Shown: piece after piece, positions 52,732 through 61,641 of the stretch | How positions within the stretch are numbered: position 1 is the first letter of the stretch | How the letters are laid out: every line of letters begins with the position of its first letter | Source of the DNA: CADEED01 sp041395625 | GTDB taxonomy: Bacteria > Pseudomonadota > Gammaproteobacteria > Steroidobacterales > Steroidobacteraceae | Assembly (NCBI GenBank): GCA_041395625.1 | Contig: JAWLAE010000008.1 | Coordinates: forward strand, 4,230 to 68,229 | DNA length: 64,000 nucleotides | Direction: 5' to 3' | Program-made: the position numbers and the translations under genes | The notes under the pieces: generated by a model | Told to the model about the DNA's origin: nothing | The model's input: the letters and a program-made list of their open reading frames with translations, nothing else | Databases searched by the model: none

Positions 52732-52754
52732 GAATCTGTATGCGTCTGGCATCT

Positions 52755-52793
52755 GTACAGATTAACTGTACTGATGCTCCACGCCTGGGTCAA
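52755..52793 (-). promoter_or_regulatory. vapBC promoter with overlapping palindromic operator
   Basis: On the minus strand TTGACC (52793-52788) and TACAGT (52770-52765) are spaced 17 bases, a good sigma-70 promoter. The inverted repeat GTACAG-N5-CTGTAC (52755-52771) overlaps the -10 element, where binding by the antitoxin would repress transcription. Confidence 0.72.
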
Positions 52794-52910
52794 TTTCTGG
52801 TCTCAATGTTGAGATTCGCGACCCGGCATCCGGCCAAGGCGGCCGCCGATGTGGTCGCTGCGCTTGAACAGGCGTGACTCTGGCGGCTGCGACGGCCAAG
52901 ATCGCGATGC

Positions 52911-53900
52911 ATGAAAGGCGCAGAATTCTGGTCAGCGACGGGTCGAACCGTCGGTGTTTGCCTGATCGCACTGCTGGCGTTGGGAATCGATGCCGCCAAC
53001 GGCGCCGAATCCGGCTATCCGTCCAAAGCGATCACGATCATCGTGCCGTATGCCGCGGGCGGTGGCGGCGATACCTTCACGCGCGCGGTGGCTGCCGAAG
53101 CGCAGTCGATCCTCGGCACGAAGATCTTCGTCGAGAACCGCACGGGCGGCGGCGCCACGATTGGTGTCGGCTCCGTGGCGCGCGCCGTGCCCGATGGCTA
53201 CACGCTGGGCTTCGTCTCGAGCAGCCCGGTAGTGGTCGTGCCGAACTTCGTGCGCGTGCCCTACGATCCGCTCACCGATCTCACCTATCTCTCGCAGTTC
53301 GTCGTCAGCGCCTATCCCATCATCGTGCGCGCCGACAGCCCCTTCAAGACCTGGCGCGACGTGCTCGACCATGCCCGCGCCAATCCGGGGCGCCTGCGCT
53401 GGTCGACCGCCGGCATGAATGGCGCGCCGTATGTCGCCACGCTGGCCGCGTTCCGTCGCGAAGGCGTGCGCGCGGCGTTCATCCCGATGCAGGGCTCCTC
53501 GGAAGTACTAACAGGATTACTGAGTGGCACTGTGCAAGTGGGCGTGATCGCCGACTTCGCCGGTCCGCTGGCGGCCGGCGACATTCGCGTACTCGCCGAG
53601 ATCGGTCCCGATCCCGTGCCCGAGTTGCCGGGCGTACCCACCTTCGGCGAGCTCGGCTATCCGCTGGCGCCCACCATTTTCTATGGCCTGATCGGTCCGC
53701 CGGGTCTGCCAGCCGAAGTCATCGCCAAATGGGACGCCACCATGGCAGCGGTAACCGCGACGCCGCGGTTTCGACAACTGGCCAAACGTTTGCAGGGCTC
53801 CGTGGAGTTGCTCGATCAGCGCCGCTTTCAGGCTGCCGTGCACAAGGATATCGAGAGCACACGTCGCGAACTCGAAGCCGCCGGGATATTGCGCAAGTGA
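52911..53900 (+). CDS. tctC: Tripartite tricarboxylate transporter substrate-binding protein (Bug/TctC)
   Basis: This 329-residue periplasmic binding protein has a signal peptide (VGVCLIALLALGIDAANG). The Bug-family signature follows: YPSKAITIIVPYAAGGGGDT, IFVENRTGGGATIGVGSVA, PDGYTLGFVSS, IPMQGSSEVLTGLLSGTVQV and ELPGVPTFGELGYPL. Bug proteins bind carboxylates or amides. The stop overlaps the tctB start (GTGA). It leads a three-gene transporter operon followed by three catabolic-type genes. No strong ribosome-binding site is seen before the ATG. Confidence 0.92.
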   Translation: MKGAEFWSATGRTVGVCLIALLALGIDAANGAESGYPSKAITIIVPYAAGGGGDTFTRAVAAEAQSILGTKIFVENRTGGGATIGVGSVARAVPDGYTLGFVSSSPVVVVPNFVRVPYDPLTDLTYLSQFVVSAYPIIVRADSPFKTWRDVLDHARANPGRLRWSTAGMNGAPYVATLAAFRREGVRAAFIPMQGSSEVLTGLLSGTVQVGVIADFAGPLAAGDIRVLAEIGPDPVPELPGVPTFGELGYPLAPTIFYGLIGPPGLPAEVIAKWDATMAAVTATPRFRQLAKRLQGSVELLDQRRFQAAVHKDIESTRRELEAAGILRK

Positions 53901-54394
53901 ATAGCCGTCGCATCGATCTCGCCTTGGTGCTGGGCTTGTTAGCCGGTGCGCTACTGTTCGTCTTCTATCTCGTGCCAGTGGGCATCGATGAATTTCGGGC
54001 TGAGCCGGGCATCGGCTTCTCTCCAAGGCTGGTGCCGATGATCGCCGGCGTCAGCTTGCTGATCGCTTTGGCGATCGGCGTGTACGACACGCTCCGGCAC
54101 CACGATGCGACTGTTGCCAGCGCGGGCGCTGACAATGCCGAGCAGAACGTCGGTCGAATGGTGCTCGCGGCAGCGCTGTGCTTCATCTTTTCGTTCGTCG
54201 GCGCGCAGGTCGCGGGGTTCTATCTGGGCGGTGCGCTGTTGGCGGGGCTCATTGCCTGGATGCTGGGCGAGCGTCGCCCGCTGGTGCTGATCGTCTTTTC
54301 GGTGGCGTTGTTGGGCACGATCTACGCGATCTTCGAACTCGGCTTTCAGCTGCGCTTCCCGAAGAACAGCCTCATCCCCGGCCTGCCGGTCTGA
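53897..54394 (+). CDS. tctB: Tripartite tricarboxylate transporter small membrane subunit (TctB)
   Basis: The GTG at 53897 overlaps the tctC stop and opens a 165-residue membrane protein with four hydrophobic helices (LALVLGLLAGALLFVFYLV, LVPMIAGVSLLIALAIGVYD, MVLAAALCFIFSFVGAQVAG, VLIVFSVALLGTIYAIFELG). The pattern is that of TctB. A longer open frame extends upstream to 52874, antiparallel in meaning to tctC, but its first half is merely the tctC sequence read in another frame. tctA follows after 4 bases. Confidence 0.9.
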   Translation: MNSRRIDLALVLGLLAGALLFVFYLVPVGIDEFRAEPGIGFSPRLVPMIAGVSLLIALAIGVYDTLRHHDATVASAGADNAEQNVGRMVLAAALCFIFSFVGAQVAGFYLGGALLAGLIAWMLGERRPLVLIVFSVALLGTIYAIFELGFQLRFPKNSLIPGLPV

Positions 54395-54398
54395 CGTC

Positions 54399-55904
54399 AT
54401 GGACACGATACTCGAAGGCATCTCGCTGTCGCTCACGATCCCGGCGATCCTCGCAATCATCGCCGGCATCATCCTCGGGCAGATTCTCGGCGCCATTCCC
54501 GGCCTGACCGCGGCCATGGCCGTGGCATTGTTAGTGCCCTTCAGCCTGTACTTCGATCCGTGGGTCGGCATCCCCATGATGCTCGCCATGTTCAAGGGCT
54601 CGCTGTTCGCCGGCGCGCTGCCCGCCATCCTGTTGAAGACGCCCGGCACACCGGCTGCGTCGGCCACCGTTTTCGACGGCTACCCGATGACCCAGGCCGG
54701 CCAGGGCATCAAAGCGATCAAGGTAGCGTTGTTAGCTTCGGTATTCGGCGACCTGTTCTCGACGCTGTGCCTCATCCTGGCCGCCGGCCTGCTCGCGTCC
54801 ATCGCCATTAAATTTGGTCCGCCCGAGTACGTAGTCCTGACGCTGTTCGCGTTCATCGCGCTCCTGTCGCTGGATTCGGGGCGCGCGTGGAAGGGCGCGG
54901 TGGCGATACTGCTCGGCGTGATCATCGCCAACATTGGCCTCGACCCGATCACGGGCACCGAGCGACTGACCTTTGGCAACGCCGAGTTGTTCGATGGCAT
55001 CGGTCTCATGCCCATGCTGATCGGCGTGCTCGCCGTGTCCGAGGTGTTCCTGCAGATGCAGCAGCCGCTGAAGGATCTGGCGCTGCGTGCCACGACGTTT
55101 TCGACCAAGCCGGAGGACAATCGCGTGTCGGCGGCGGAAGCACGCGAGCTGCTGCCGACGCTGCTGCGCTCGTCTGTCATCGGCACGGTCGTCGGCGCAT
55201 TGCCCGGCCTTGGCGCCACCATCGCCGCGTTCCTGAGCTACAACGAAGCCAAGCGCACCTCGAAGAATCCCGAGACCTTCGGTCGCGGTTCGATCCATGG
55301 GGTGGCCGCACCCGAGGCGGGCGACAGCGCCGTGATCGGCGCCAACATGATCCCGCTGCTGGCTTTCGGCATTCCCGGTGACGTCGCCGCGGCGTTGATA
55401 CTCGGCGCCTTGTTGATTCAGGGCATCACGCCAGGGCCGATCGCGTTTCGCGACAATGTCGCGCCCATCTACGCGATCTATTCCTCGATGGTGCTCGCGG
55501 GCCTCGTGAACTACGCCGTCGGTCGCTCGATCATTCCGCTGGTGCGGCACTTCATGCGTGTGCCGCGGCGGTTGTTATTCCCCGCAGTGCTGATCTTCGC
55601 CTCCGCCGGTGCTTATGCGATGCGCGGCTCGATGTTCGACGTGCAGCTCATGTTCGGCTTTGCCGTACTCGGCTGGCTGATGAGCAAGTTCGGCTTCCCG
55701 CCCGTGTCGCTGCTCCTCGGCTACATCCTCACGCCGATACTCGAGCGTGCCGCGCGTCAGAGCCTGATCCTGGCCGATGCCATGGGCGGCTGGCTACCCT
55801 TCGTGCGCGAGCGGCCGATACTGATCGGCCTGCTCGCCATCCTCGGTTTCCTGTCCGTCGTGATCTTCCGGCGACGCACCGGTATTGCACGAGGCGTGCC
55901 CTGA
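54399..55904 (+). CDS. tctA: Tripartite tricarboxylate transporter large membrane subunit (TctA)
   Basis: This 501-residue permease has about 12 transmembrane helices. The family signatures are GQILGAIPGLTAAMAVALLV near the N-terminus, LLKTPGTPAASATVFDGYPM, the repeated GALPGLGATIAAFLSYNEAK in the second half (internal duplication of the glycine-proline-rich motif), and HGVAAPEAGDSAVIGANMIP. It forms the sodium- or proton-coupled channel with TctB and takes substrate from TctC. The carboxylate transported is unknown; the flavoprotein and hydrolase genes that follow are likely to act on it. Confidence 0.93.
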   Translation: MDTILEGISLSLTIPAILAIIAGIILGQILGAIPGLTAAMAVALLVPFSLYFDPWVGIPMMLAMFKGSLFAGALPAILLKTPGTPAASATVFDGYPMTQAGQGIKAIKVALLASVFGDLFSTLCLILAAGLLASIAIKFGPPEYVVLTLFAFIALLSLDSGRAWKGAVAILLGVIIANIGLDPITGTERLTFGNAELFDGIGLMPMLIGVLAVSEVFLQMQQPLKDLALRATTFSTKPEDNRVSAAEARELLPTLLRSSVIGTVVGALPGLGATIAAFLSYNEAKRTSKNPETFGRGSIHGVAAPEAGDSAVIGANMIPLLAFGIPGDVAAALILGALLIQGITPGPIAFRDNVAPIYAIYSSMVLAGLVNYAVGRSIIPLVRHFMRVPRRLLFPAVLIFASAGAYAMRGSMFDVQLMFGFAVLGWLMSKFGFPPVSLLLGYILTPILERAARQSLILADAMGGWLPFVRERPILIGLLAILGFLSVVIFRRRTGIARGVP

Positions 55905-55932
55905 GCGGCGTAGTCCATTAGTATGCCGCAGC

Positions 55933-57441
55933 ATGCATCGTCGTAAATTCGTGGTCACCGCAGGTGCCCTGGCCGCCGCGTCGTCCCTGCCCGGCTGGAC
56001 GCGCGTGCTCGAGGAGCGTGAGGCCACGCGCTGGGATTACATCATCGTCGGCGCCGGCACCGCCGGTCTGCCCGCAGCGATTTTTGCCTCGCGCCGCGGC
56101 GCACGCGTGTTGCTCGTCGATGCAGCCAACGACGTCGGCGGAACGCTGCATCTGGCCAATGGGCAAGTGAGCGCTGCCGGTACCCGGACACAAATCGCCA
56201 AAGGCATCCAGGACACACCGGACGATCACTACGCCGACATCGTGCGCCTGTCGCATGGTCTGGCCGATCGCAACGTCGCGCGGCTGACAGCCGACGAAGC
56301 GCCGCAGACCCTCAACTGGTTGTTAGACAATGGCCTCACACCGCTGGCCGATCACCCCGTCACCGGTGACTCGCCCGGCCGCAAGGCCTACCAGATCCCG
56401 CGCTACCTCTGGGGGCGCGAGGAAGGCCGCGCGCTACTGGCCGTCGTCCGTCGTGAACTCGCGCCGGAAGTGGCCAGCGGCCGCGTCGCCGTGCAGCTCG
56501 GTACGCGGGTTCGAGGCCTGATCGCATCAGCGAGCGGTACCGTCGAGGGTGTGCGCGCCGAGGTGGACGGCGCGAGCGTCGAGTTTCGTGGCCGACATGT
56601 GCTGCTAACAACCGGCGGCTACGCGATGAACCCCCAGCGGTTCGAGCAGCTCGCCGGCGTGCCGCCCTACGCAGGCACGTCGTATCCACATAGCCAGGGT
56701 GATGGCCTCGATCTGGCCGTATCCGTCGGTGGTTACCTACGTGGCCAGGAGCTGCATCGCTCCGGCACCGGCTCCATCCTGACGAGTGACGCGTTCCCCG
56801 CCAAAGTCTACGCGCGGTTCATCACCGTGCCGCAGACCCGCCAGCCGTGGGAGATCTGGGTGAACGATCGCGGCGAGCGCTTCGTTCGCGAAGACGAGCC
56901 ACTGGTGGTGGCGCGTGAGCGTGCGCTGATCAAGCAGCCGGGTGTGCGCTACCGCATCGTGTTCGATCAGGCGATCCTCGATGCGGCGCCGGTCGGTATC
57001 CCCAACTGGACGCGAGAGAAGCTGCTCTCGCACTTCGAGTCGCACGCCATGTTCACGCGCGCCGCGACGCTGGAGGAGCTGGCGCGCCGCAACAGCATGA
57101 ACACCGATGGCCTGGCCCGCACCGTGCAAGCCTACAATGCGGCGGTCGCGAAGCGCGGCGGCGACTCGTTAGGACGAGAGCATCTGCCGTTGCCGATCGT
57201 GAAGCCACCGTTCTACGCCATCACACATCTCGGCCATTCCGCCACGTCCTCAACCGGCGTGATGATCGATAAAGACCTGCGCGTATTGCGCGGCAATGGC
57301 GAGCCCGTGCCCAATTTGTATGCGGCCGGCGAGGTGTTGGGCAGCGGCGCGACACTAGGTGATGCCTTCGTGCCCGGCATGATGCTGACGCCGGCGCTCG
57401 TGCTGGGACGGCTGCTGGGCGAGCGGCTGCCGCTCGGCTGA
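55933..57441 (+). CDS. Exported FAD-dependent oxidoreductase (fumarate reductase / ketosteroid dehydrogenase-like)
   Basis: The protein starts with a twin-Arg-like signal (MHRRKFVVTAGALAAAS). It has the FAD motif WDYIIVGAGTAGLPAAIFAS and a second GG pair in ANDVGGTLHLANGQ. The C-terminal flavin segment is NLYAAGEVLGSGATLGDAFV. The middle contains TGGYAMNPQRFEQLAGV and the catalytic-type segment HSATSSTGVMIDKDLRVL. Fumarate reductase flavoproteins and 3-ketosteroid-delta1-dehydrogenases share this fold; the catalytic residues needed to choose between them were not verified. The ATG at 55933 (502 aa) is chosen as the start of the signal. It follows tctA by 28 bases. Confidence 0.85.
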   Translation: MHRRKFVVTAGALAAASSLPGWTRVLEEREATRWDYIIVGAGTAGLPAAIFASRRGARVLLVDAANDVGGTLHLANGQVSAAGTRTQIAKGIQDTPDDHYADIVRLSHGLADRNVARLTADEAPQTLNWLLDNGLTPLADHPVTGDSPGRKAYQIPRYLWGREEGRALLAVVRRELAPEVASGRVAVQLGTRVRGLIASASGTVEGVRAEVDGASVEFRGRHVLLTTGGYAMNPQRFEQLAGVPPYAGTSYPHSQGDGLDLAVSVGGYLRGQELHRSGTGSILTSDAFPAKVYARFITVPQTRQPWEIWVNDRGERFVREDEPLVVARERALIKQPGVRYRIVFDQAILDAAPVGIPNWTREKLLSHFESHAMFTRAATLEELARRNSMNTDGLARTVQAYNAAVAKRGGDSLGREHLPLPIVKPPFYAITHLGHSATSSTGVMIDKDLRVLRGNGEPVPNLYAAGEVLGSGATLGDAFVPGMMLTPALVLGRLLGERLPLG

Positions 57442-57490
57442 CAAGCTACACATCTTCGGGACGCAGCAGTTCGCTGCATAAGGAGCTCCA

Positions 57491-58876
57491 ATGACCGATC
57501 GACGAACCGTCCTGACCGCGCTCCTTGCCGGGGCGGCGACGCGCGTCGGTGCTGACACCACCGACGTGGCAGTGGCTGACTGCACGACCAGAGCCGCACC
57601 GCCCAACGTCGATTTTCTGGCCACGGAGCCGCTCTTGAACATCGAGCGCGCGCGCTACTTCATGCGACGCGACGATGTGGACGCGCTGATCGTCACCGAT
57701 CCAGCCAATGTATTTTATGCCACTAACCAGTGGCCAGCGCTCGACCGCATGGGCTTTCGCCACTCCACCTTTGCGATCGTGCCGCGTGATCCCCAGCGAC
57801 CACTCACGCTCGTGATGCAGGGCTTTCTACTCTACTACCGCTACGCAGACGAAGTGGACCTGCCCGACCGGATGCTGTTTCCCTACTCCGAGCCGGCGGC
57901 CGTCGCGGCCCCCGCCAGCGGCGGTGTCGAGACCGACCCACCTGCCACGCCGATTCGCATGCACCGCGTGCTCGCCGAGTCGCTGCTGACACCGCGCGAG
58001 CGACGGCGCCGTGCCGTAGCGGACGCCGCGCAGCCCGTGTCTGCCGGCGCCGATTGGGCGCTGTTGAAGGCCGTGAGGTCCCTCCAGCTGGAGGGCAAGA
58101 CCATCGCGACCGACAACCCTGTGATCGACGCGACACTCACGCGACGCGGTTGCAAGGCTACATTTCGTGCGGGCGAGGATCTGATCCGCTGGACGCGGCT
58201 CGAGAAAACCCCCGCCGAAATCCGCCTGATGAAGATCGCCGCGCGCCACAACGTCGAGGCCGCGATGGCAACCGCACACGCCGCTCGTTCCGCCGGCACC
58301 ACCCGCGCACTGCGCGCACGCTACTTCGAGGAGTGCGGCCGGCGCGGCAATCAGCCGCTGTTCATCGTGATCAACGGTTCATCATCCGAACGTTTCGATG
58401 AGCCGATCGAGGATGGCATGGCCTTCAGCATCGACTGCGTCAGTACCTTCTTGCACTATCACGGCGACTTCGCGCGCACCATCATGATCGGCGAGCCGCA
58501 CGCCATGATGCGCCGCTGTACCGCCGCGATTCACACTGCCTGGCAGGATATCCGCTCGCAGCTGCGGCCCGGCCTGTCGTTTCCCGATGTGCAGCGACTC
58601 GGGCGCGAGTCACTGAAGAAACAGGGCGCCGACTTCAGCGTCAGCTTCCGCCCGCATAGCGTCGGGCTTTATCACTCCGATCACCCGCAGCCCAGCCTAA
58701 CGACCGGCCGGAGCGTCGAAGGCCTGACATTGGTCGAGAACATGGTCCTGAGCGTCGACTGCCCGGTACTCGATACCGGCATCGGCGGTACGGCACATCT
58801 CGAGGATCTCGTGCTGATCGGCCCCACCGGCGCGACGCCGCTGCACGATGTCCCGCCCAACGTCGTGATTGTCTGA
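57491..58876 (+). CDS. M24-family metallohydrolase (creatinase/Xaa-Pro aminopeptidase-like)
   Basis: The protein has a twin-Arg-like start (MTDRRTVLTALLAGAATRVGA), an N-terminal creatinase-type domain (YFMRRDDVDALIVTDPANVF) and a pita-bread C-terminal domain. Candidate metal ligands are D315 and D326 (FSIDCVSTFLHYHGDFART), H389 (FRPHSVGLYHSDHP) and E438 (HLEDLVL). At the usual fourth ligand position the sequence reads VDC (D423) instead of the common E-P, so the site is altered but may still bind metal. AAGGAG precedes the ATG. It follows the flavoprotein by 49 bases. Whether it is a peptidase, a creatinase-like C-N hydrolase or inactive cannot be decided here. Confidence 0.85.
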   Translation: MTDRRTVLTALLAGAATRVGADTTDVAVADCTTRAAPPNVDFLATEPLLNIERARYFMRRDDVDALIVTDPANVFYATNQWPALDRMGFRHSTFAIVPRDPQRPLTLVMQGFLLYYRYADEVDLPDRMLFPYSEPAAVAAPASGGVETDPPATPIRMHRVLAESLLTPRERRRRAVADAAQPVSAGADWALLKAVRSLQLEGKTIATDNPVIDATLTRRGCKATFRAGEDLIRWTRLEKTPAEIRLMKIAARHNVEAAMATAHAARSAGTTRALRARYFEECGRRGNQPLFIVINGSSSERFDEPIEDGMAFSIDCVSTFLHYHGDFARTIMIGEPHAMMRRCTAAIHTAWQDIRSQLRPGLSFPDVQRLGRESLKKQGADFSVSFRPHSVGLYHSDHPQPSLTTGRSVEGLTLVENMVLSVDCPVLDTGIGGTAHLEDLVLIGPTGATPLHDVPPNVVIV

Positions 58877-59039
58877 ACTGAGTACCGACGGCGCGCGACT
58901 ACGTGCCCCGGTGGCTGAGCAGCGCATCGTCGATAACCAACGTAGTTCGCATAGGCATCAGTTTACAGTGTCCGGATCGGTCAGGTTCAGCAGTAACCGT
59001 CCCCAGGCTGCGCGCGCGCTGCTTATCGTCACCGCGCAG

Positions 59040-60542
59040 CTATTGCCAACGCCATCGGCTGCGCTTCGCGAGATAGTCGTCCAGCCCCGAGCGCGCCAGC
59101 ACACTCGCGAGTGCCTGTTGCGCACTGCGCACCACTGTGTCCTGACGCAGGCGTAGGTGACTACCGTCCCTAACGACCAATTCGCCATCCACGTAGACGT
59201 CACGCACCGCCCAGGGGTCGTTCGAGTAGACGAGATTCGAGATGATCGTCTGCGCAGGCGCGAGCGCCGGCCGATCGATGTCGATGACGATCAAGTCGGC
59301 GCGCTTGCCGGACTCGAGTGACCCGATCTCGTTCTCCATATGCAGCGCCGCCGCTCCGCCGCGCGTCAGTAGCTCGAGCGCGAGTTCCGCGGAGCCAAAA
59401 CTTGCCTGCTCGAGTTGCTGCTTCTGAAAAAGCAGAGCCATCTTCGCCGATTCCCACAGGTTCTGGCTGTTGTTAGTCGAGGCACCGTCGACACCCACGC
59501 CGACGCGCACACCGGCGGACAGCAGTTGCGACAGCCGGGCGATGCCCGAGGCGTAGTAGGCGTTCGACACTGGATTGTGCGACAGGCCCGTGCCACGCTC
59601 CGCCAGCACGCCGATCTCCTGATCATCCAGCCAGATGGCGTGGGCCAGCAGCGTCTTGGGGCCCAGCACACCCAGACGTTCCAATTCCGTGATACTGCCG
59701 TGACCAAAGCGTCGGCGGCTCTCGTCCCGTTCGTCCTGAGAGCTCGCCGCGTGCATCGTGAAAAGCGACCCGCTCTCGACCGCCACCGCATGCATCGCGT
59801 GAATCATCTCCGGCGTACAACGCAACACACCGAGCGCCTCGGGACCGACCCTCACGCGATTGGAGTTGAAACGCTTCTGCAATCGGCGCACTTCATCGGC
59901 GGCGAAGCCAGGCTTGTCGCGATAGGCCGGCGGGATGTACTGCGCGGCGCCGGATTCGTCGGCGCTGTCCATCGCGATGCGCGACACCACCGCACGGATG
60001 CCCGAGCGCTCCACCGCTGTCAGGACCGCGTCGATCATGTCAGGGTGCGCTGCCGGGATCTCGCCACTCGTGGTGGTCGTGACGCCGGTGCACATCAGCT
60101 CGAGCAGGGACAGATCCGCCGCCGCTTCCGCCGCACCCGCATCGAGACCGTCGAGCACCGGCCACATGCCCTTGGCAAACCACACGTCGAGCGGCATTTC
60201 GTCGTAGATGCCGCGCAGGATGCCGTTGGACAGGTGCGTATGGCAATTGACGAGCCCCGGCATGACGAGGCGATTGCGCAATGAGCGGCGCCCGATGCCC
60301 GCCGGCAGCTCGCCGAGTTCGCGCATGGCGCCAACGCGATGGATACGATCGCCACGTAGCCAGACGTAACCGGATCGGTAGGCACGCCGGTCGGCATCCA
60401 TGGTCAGCACGATGGCGTCTGTTAGTACGGCGTCGCTCGCGGCCTCGCGCTTGCTATTAGGAAGCGCGAATGAAGGTGCGAGGCCCGCCGCGAGTGCGGC
60501 TACGCTTGAATGCAGAAATTGCTTGCGTGTCAGTTTGGTCAT
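59040..60542 (-). CDS. Exported amidohydrolase (cytosine deaminase / chlorohydrolase-like)
   Basis: This 500-residue protein has a twin-Arg-like or Sec signal (RKQFLHSSVAALAAGLAPSFA) and the metal-dependent amidohydrolase fold. H101 and H103 lie in NCHTHLSNGILRG. Further ligands are the His in FTMHAASSQDERDES, the His in LLAHAIWLDDQEIG and the Asp in GVGVDGASTNNSQN. LESGKRADLIVIDID and VYVDGELVVRDG are typical of the ATZ/TRZ (S-adenosylhomocysteine deaminase-like) group. It is convergent with the M24 gene, separated by 163 bases that hold no gene or terminator I could recognise. It may act on the same type of nitrogen-containing substrate as the neighbouring hydrolase, but that is a guess. 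Confidence 0.9.
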   Translation of the reverse strand: MTKLTRKQFLHSSVAALAAGLAPSFALPNSKREAASDAVLTDAIVLTMDADRRAYRSGYVWLRGDRIHRVGAMRELGELPAGIGRRSLRNRLVMPGLVNCHTHLSNGILRGIYDEMPLDVWFAKGMWPVLDGLDAGAAEAAADLSLLELMCTGVTTTTSGEIPAAHPDMIDAVLTAVERSGIRAVVSRIAMDSADESGAAQYIPPAYRDKPGFAADEVRRLQKRFNSNRVRVGPEALGVLRCTPEMIHAMHAVAVESGSLFTMHAASSQDERDESRRRFGHGSITELERLGVLGPKTLLAHAIWLDDQEIGVLAERGTGLSHNPVSNAYYASGIARLSQLLSAGVRVGVGVDGASTNNSQNLWESAKMALLFQKQQLEQASFGSAELALELLTRGGAAALHMENEIGSLESGKRADLIVIDIDRPALAPAQTIISNLVYSNDPWAVRDVYVDGELVVRDGSHLRLRQDTVVRSAQQALASVLARSGLDDYLAKRSRWRWQ

Positions 60543-60604
60543 GGTGCAGCCCTCCGCTCATCGCATTGTACACGGAGGCCTCGGCAAGCACCGAGCGCGG
60601 TCGA

Positions 60605-61492
60605 TTAGCTGGGCAAGGGCGAAATCCCGCGGCATTTCGGAAACGTACTGCAGCCCCAAAACTCGTGGCCAGCAGACGGGCCGCTTTTTGCCTTGCGCTT
60701 GACCATCGGCGCGCCGCATTTCGGGCACTGCGGCGCAGACGAGCTCTGCGGCCGCTCGCCAACAGGCTTAACAACCGCGACGCCACTGGCGTCTCCCGCC
60801 GTGGCGAACTGCGAAGTCCCAACAGATACGTCTTTGAGCATTTGGGCGAGACGCCCGCCGTCGATTAGCTCGATGTTCTGGCCCGCAGCAAACTTGCGTG
60901 CCTCTTGCGTGAACGCACCTGATGTCACGACAAACCCGCCCGCTGCACGGCGCGCTGTCAAAACTCCCAACAGTTCTCGGACTATGGGTACGCCAACCGT
61001 GAACGCCTTCCATTGCTTGCATTGCACCAGGTAGGCGTCAGAGCCCTTGCGCAACTCGACGTCGACCCCGCCATCCGCGCCGCCCGCAGCACGCTCGATT
61101 ACCCGATAGCCGCGACGCCGAAAGGCCTCGCCTATCAGTAGTTCGAACTGCTGCCAGCTCAGGGCGCTCACCTTGGCGCGAATGTCTCCGCTTGTCACCG
61201 AGTCGTGCAGACTACGGCGCCGATGGCGATCGATAGCGGACATGGCGGCCGCGCCGAGGAAGATCAACGGGAGTGCAAACTGCATGACGGTTGCGAAGTT
61301 TCTAAGCGCACCTCCAAACACCATTGGAAGCGCGGTCGCGACGTCACTGGGTAGTCTCGGCGTCACCGGCGGGGATGCAAAGTGGCCTGCGATGAAGTAA
61401 GAGCCAATTGCGAGCAGCACACATAACCACCATGGAAGGCGGCTCGCGACGTCCATAAGACTGCCATCAGACTTCTTTCGGCGTCGACTCAT
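60605..61492 (-). CDS. Membrane-anchored Mrr-like nuclease with C4 zinc finger
   Basis: Two transmembrane helices (about 20-38 WWLCVLLAIGSYFIAGHFA and 66-86) precede a restriction-endonuclease-like domain at about 105-222. Its catalytic residues are visible: E122 in LLIGEAFRRRGYRV, D144 in GGADGGVDVEL, Q157 and K159 in YLVQCKQWKAF. FVVTSGAFTQEARKFAAG is the Mrr_cat C-terminal strand and helix. A topoisomerase-type C4 zinc finger ends the protein (C256, C259, C281, C287; CPKCGAPM ... FWGCSTFPKCRG). The domain order matches known two-TM restriction-like proteins in proteobacteria. The role may be defence or DNA turnover. It directly precedes, on the same strand, the ORF6N array. Confidence 0.88.
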   Translation of the reverse strand: MSRRRKKSDGSLMDVASRLPWWLCVLLAIGSYFIAGHFASPPVTPRLPSDVATALPMVFGGALRNFATVMQFALPLIFLGAAAMSAIDRHRRRSLHDSVTSGDIRAKVSALSWQQFELLIGEAFRRRGYRVIERAAGGADGGVDVELRKGSDAYLVQCKQWKAFTVGVPIVRELLGVLTARRAAGGFVVTSGAFTQEARKFAAGQNIELIDGGRLAQMLKDVSVGTSQFATAGDASGVAVVKPVGERPQSSSAPQCPKCGAPMVKRKAKSGPSAGHEFWGCSTFPKCRGISPLPS

Positions 61493-61641
61493 CGAAGGTT
61501 GATCGTCATTATTATGTTACGAACAACTACACACAGCGCCGGCAGCAAATTTCGTCCGTCGCTGCAGTTGCATTTGATCACTCCCGGTACGCGCGCGTCT
61601 ACTCCTACTCTCGCAGGACTAGGTTGTCCCACCTCACCGCG

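Noticed and set aside
52874..53896. Open frame that would extend tctB upstream by 340 codons
   Set aside because: It is tctC read in another frame, Arg-rich and without domain features; tctB starts at the GTG overlapping the tctC stop.
58877..59039. Possible small gene or RNA between the M24 and amidohydrolase genes
   Set aside because: No ribosome-binding site, terminator or conserved fold was seen.
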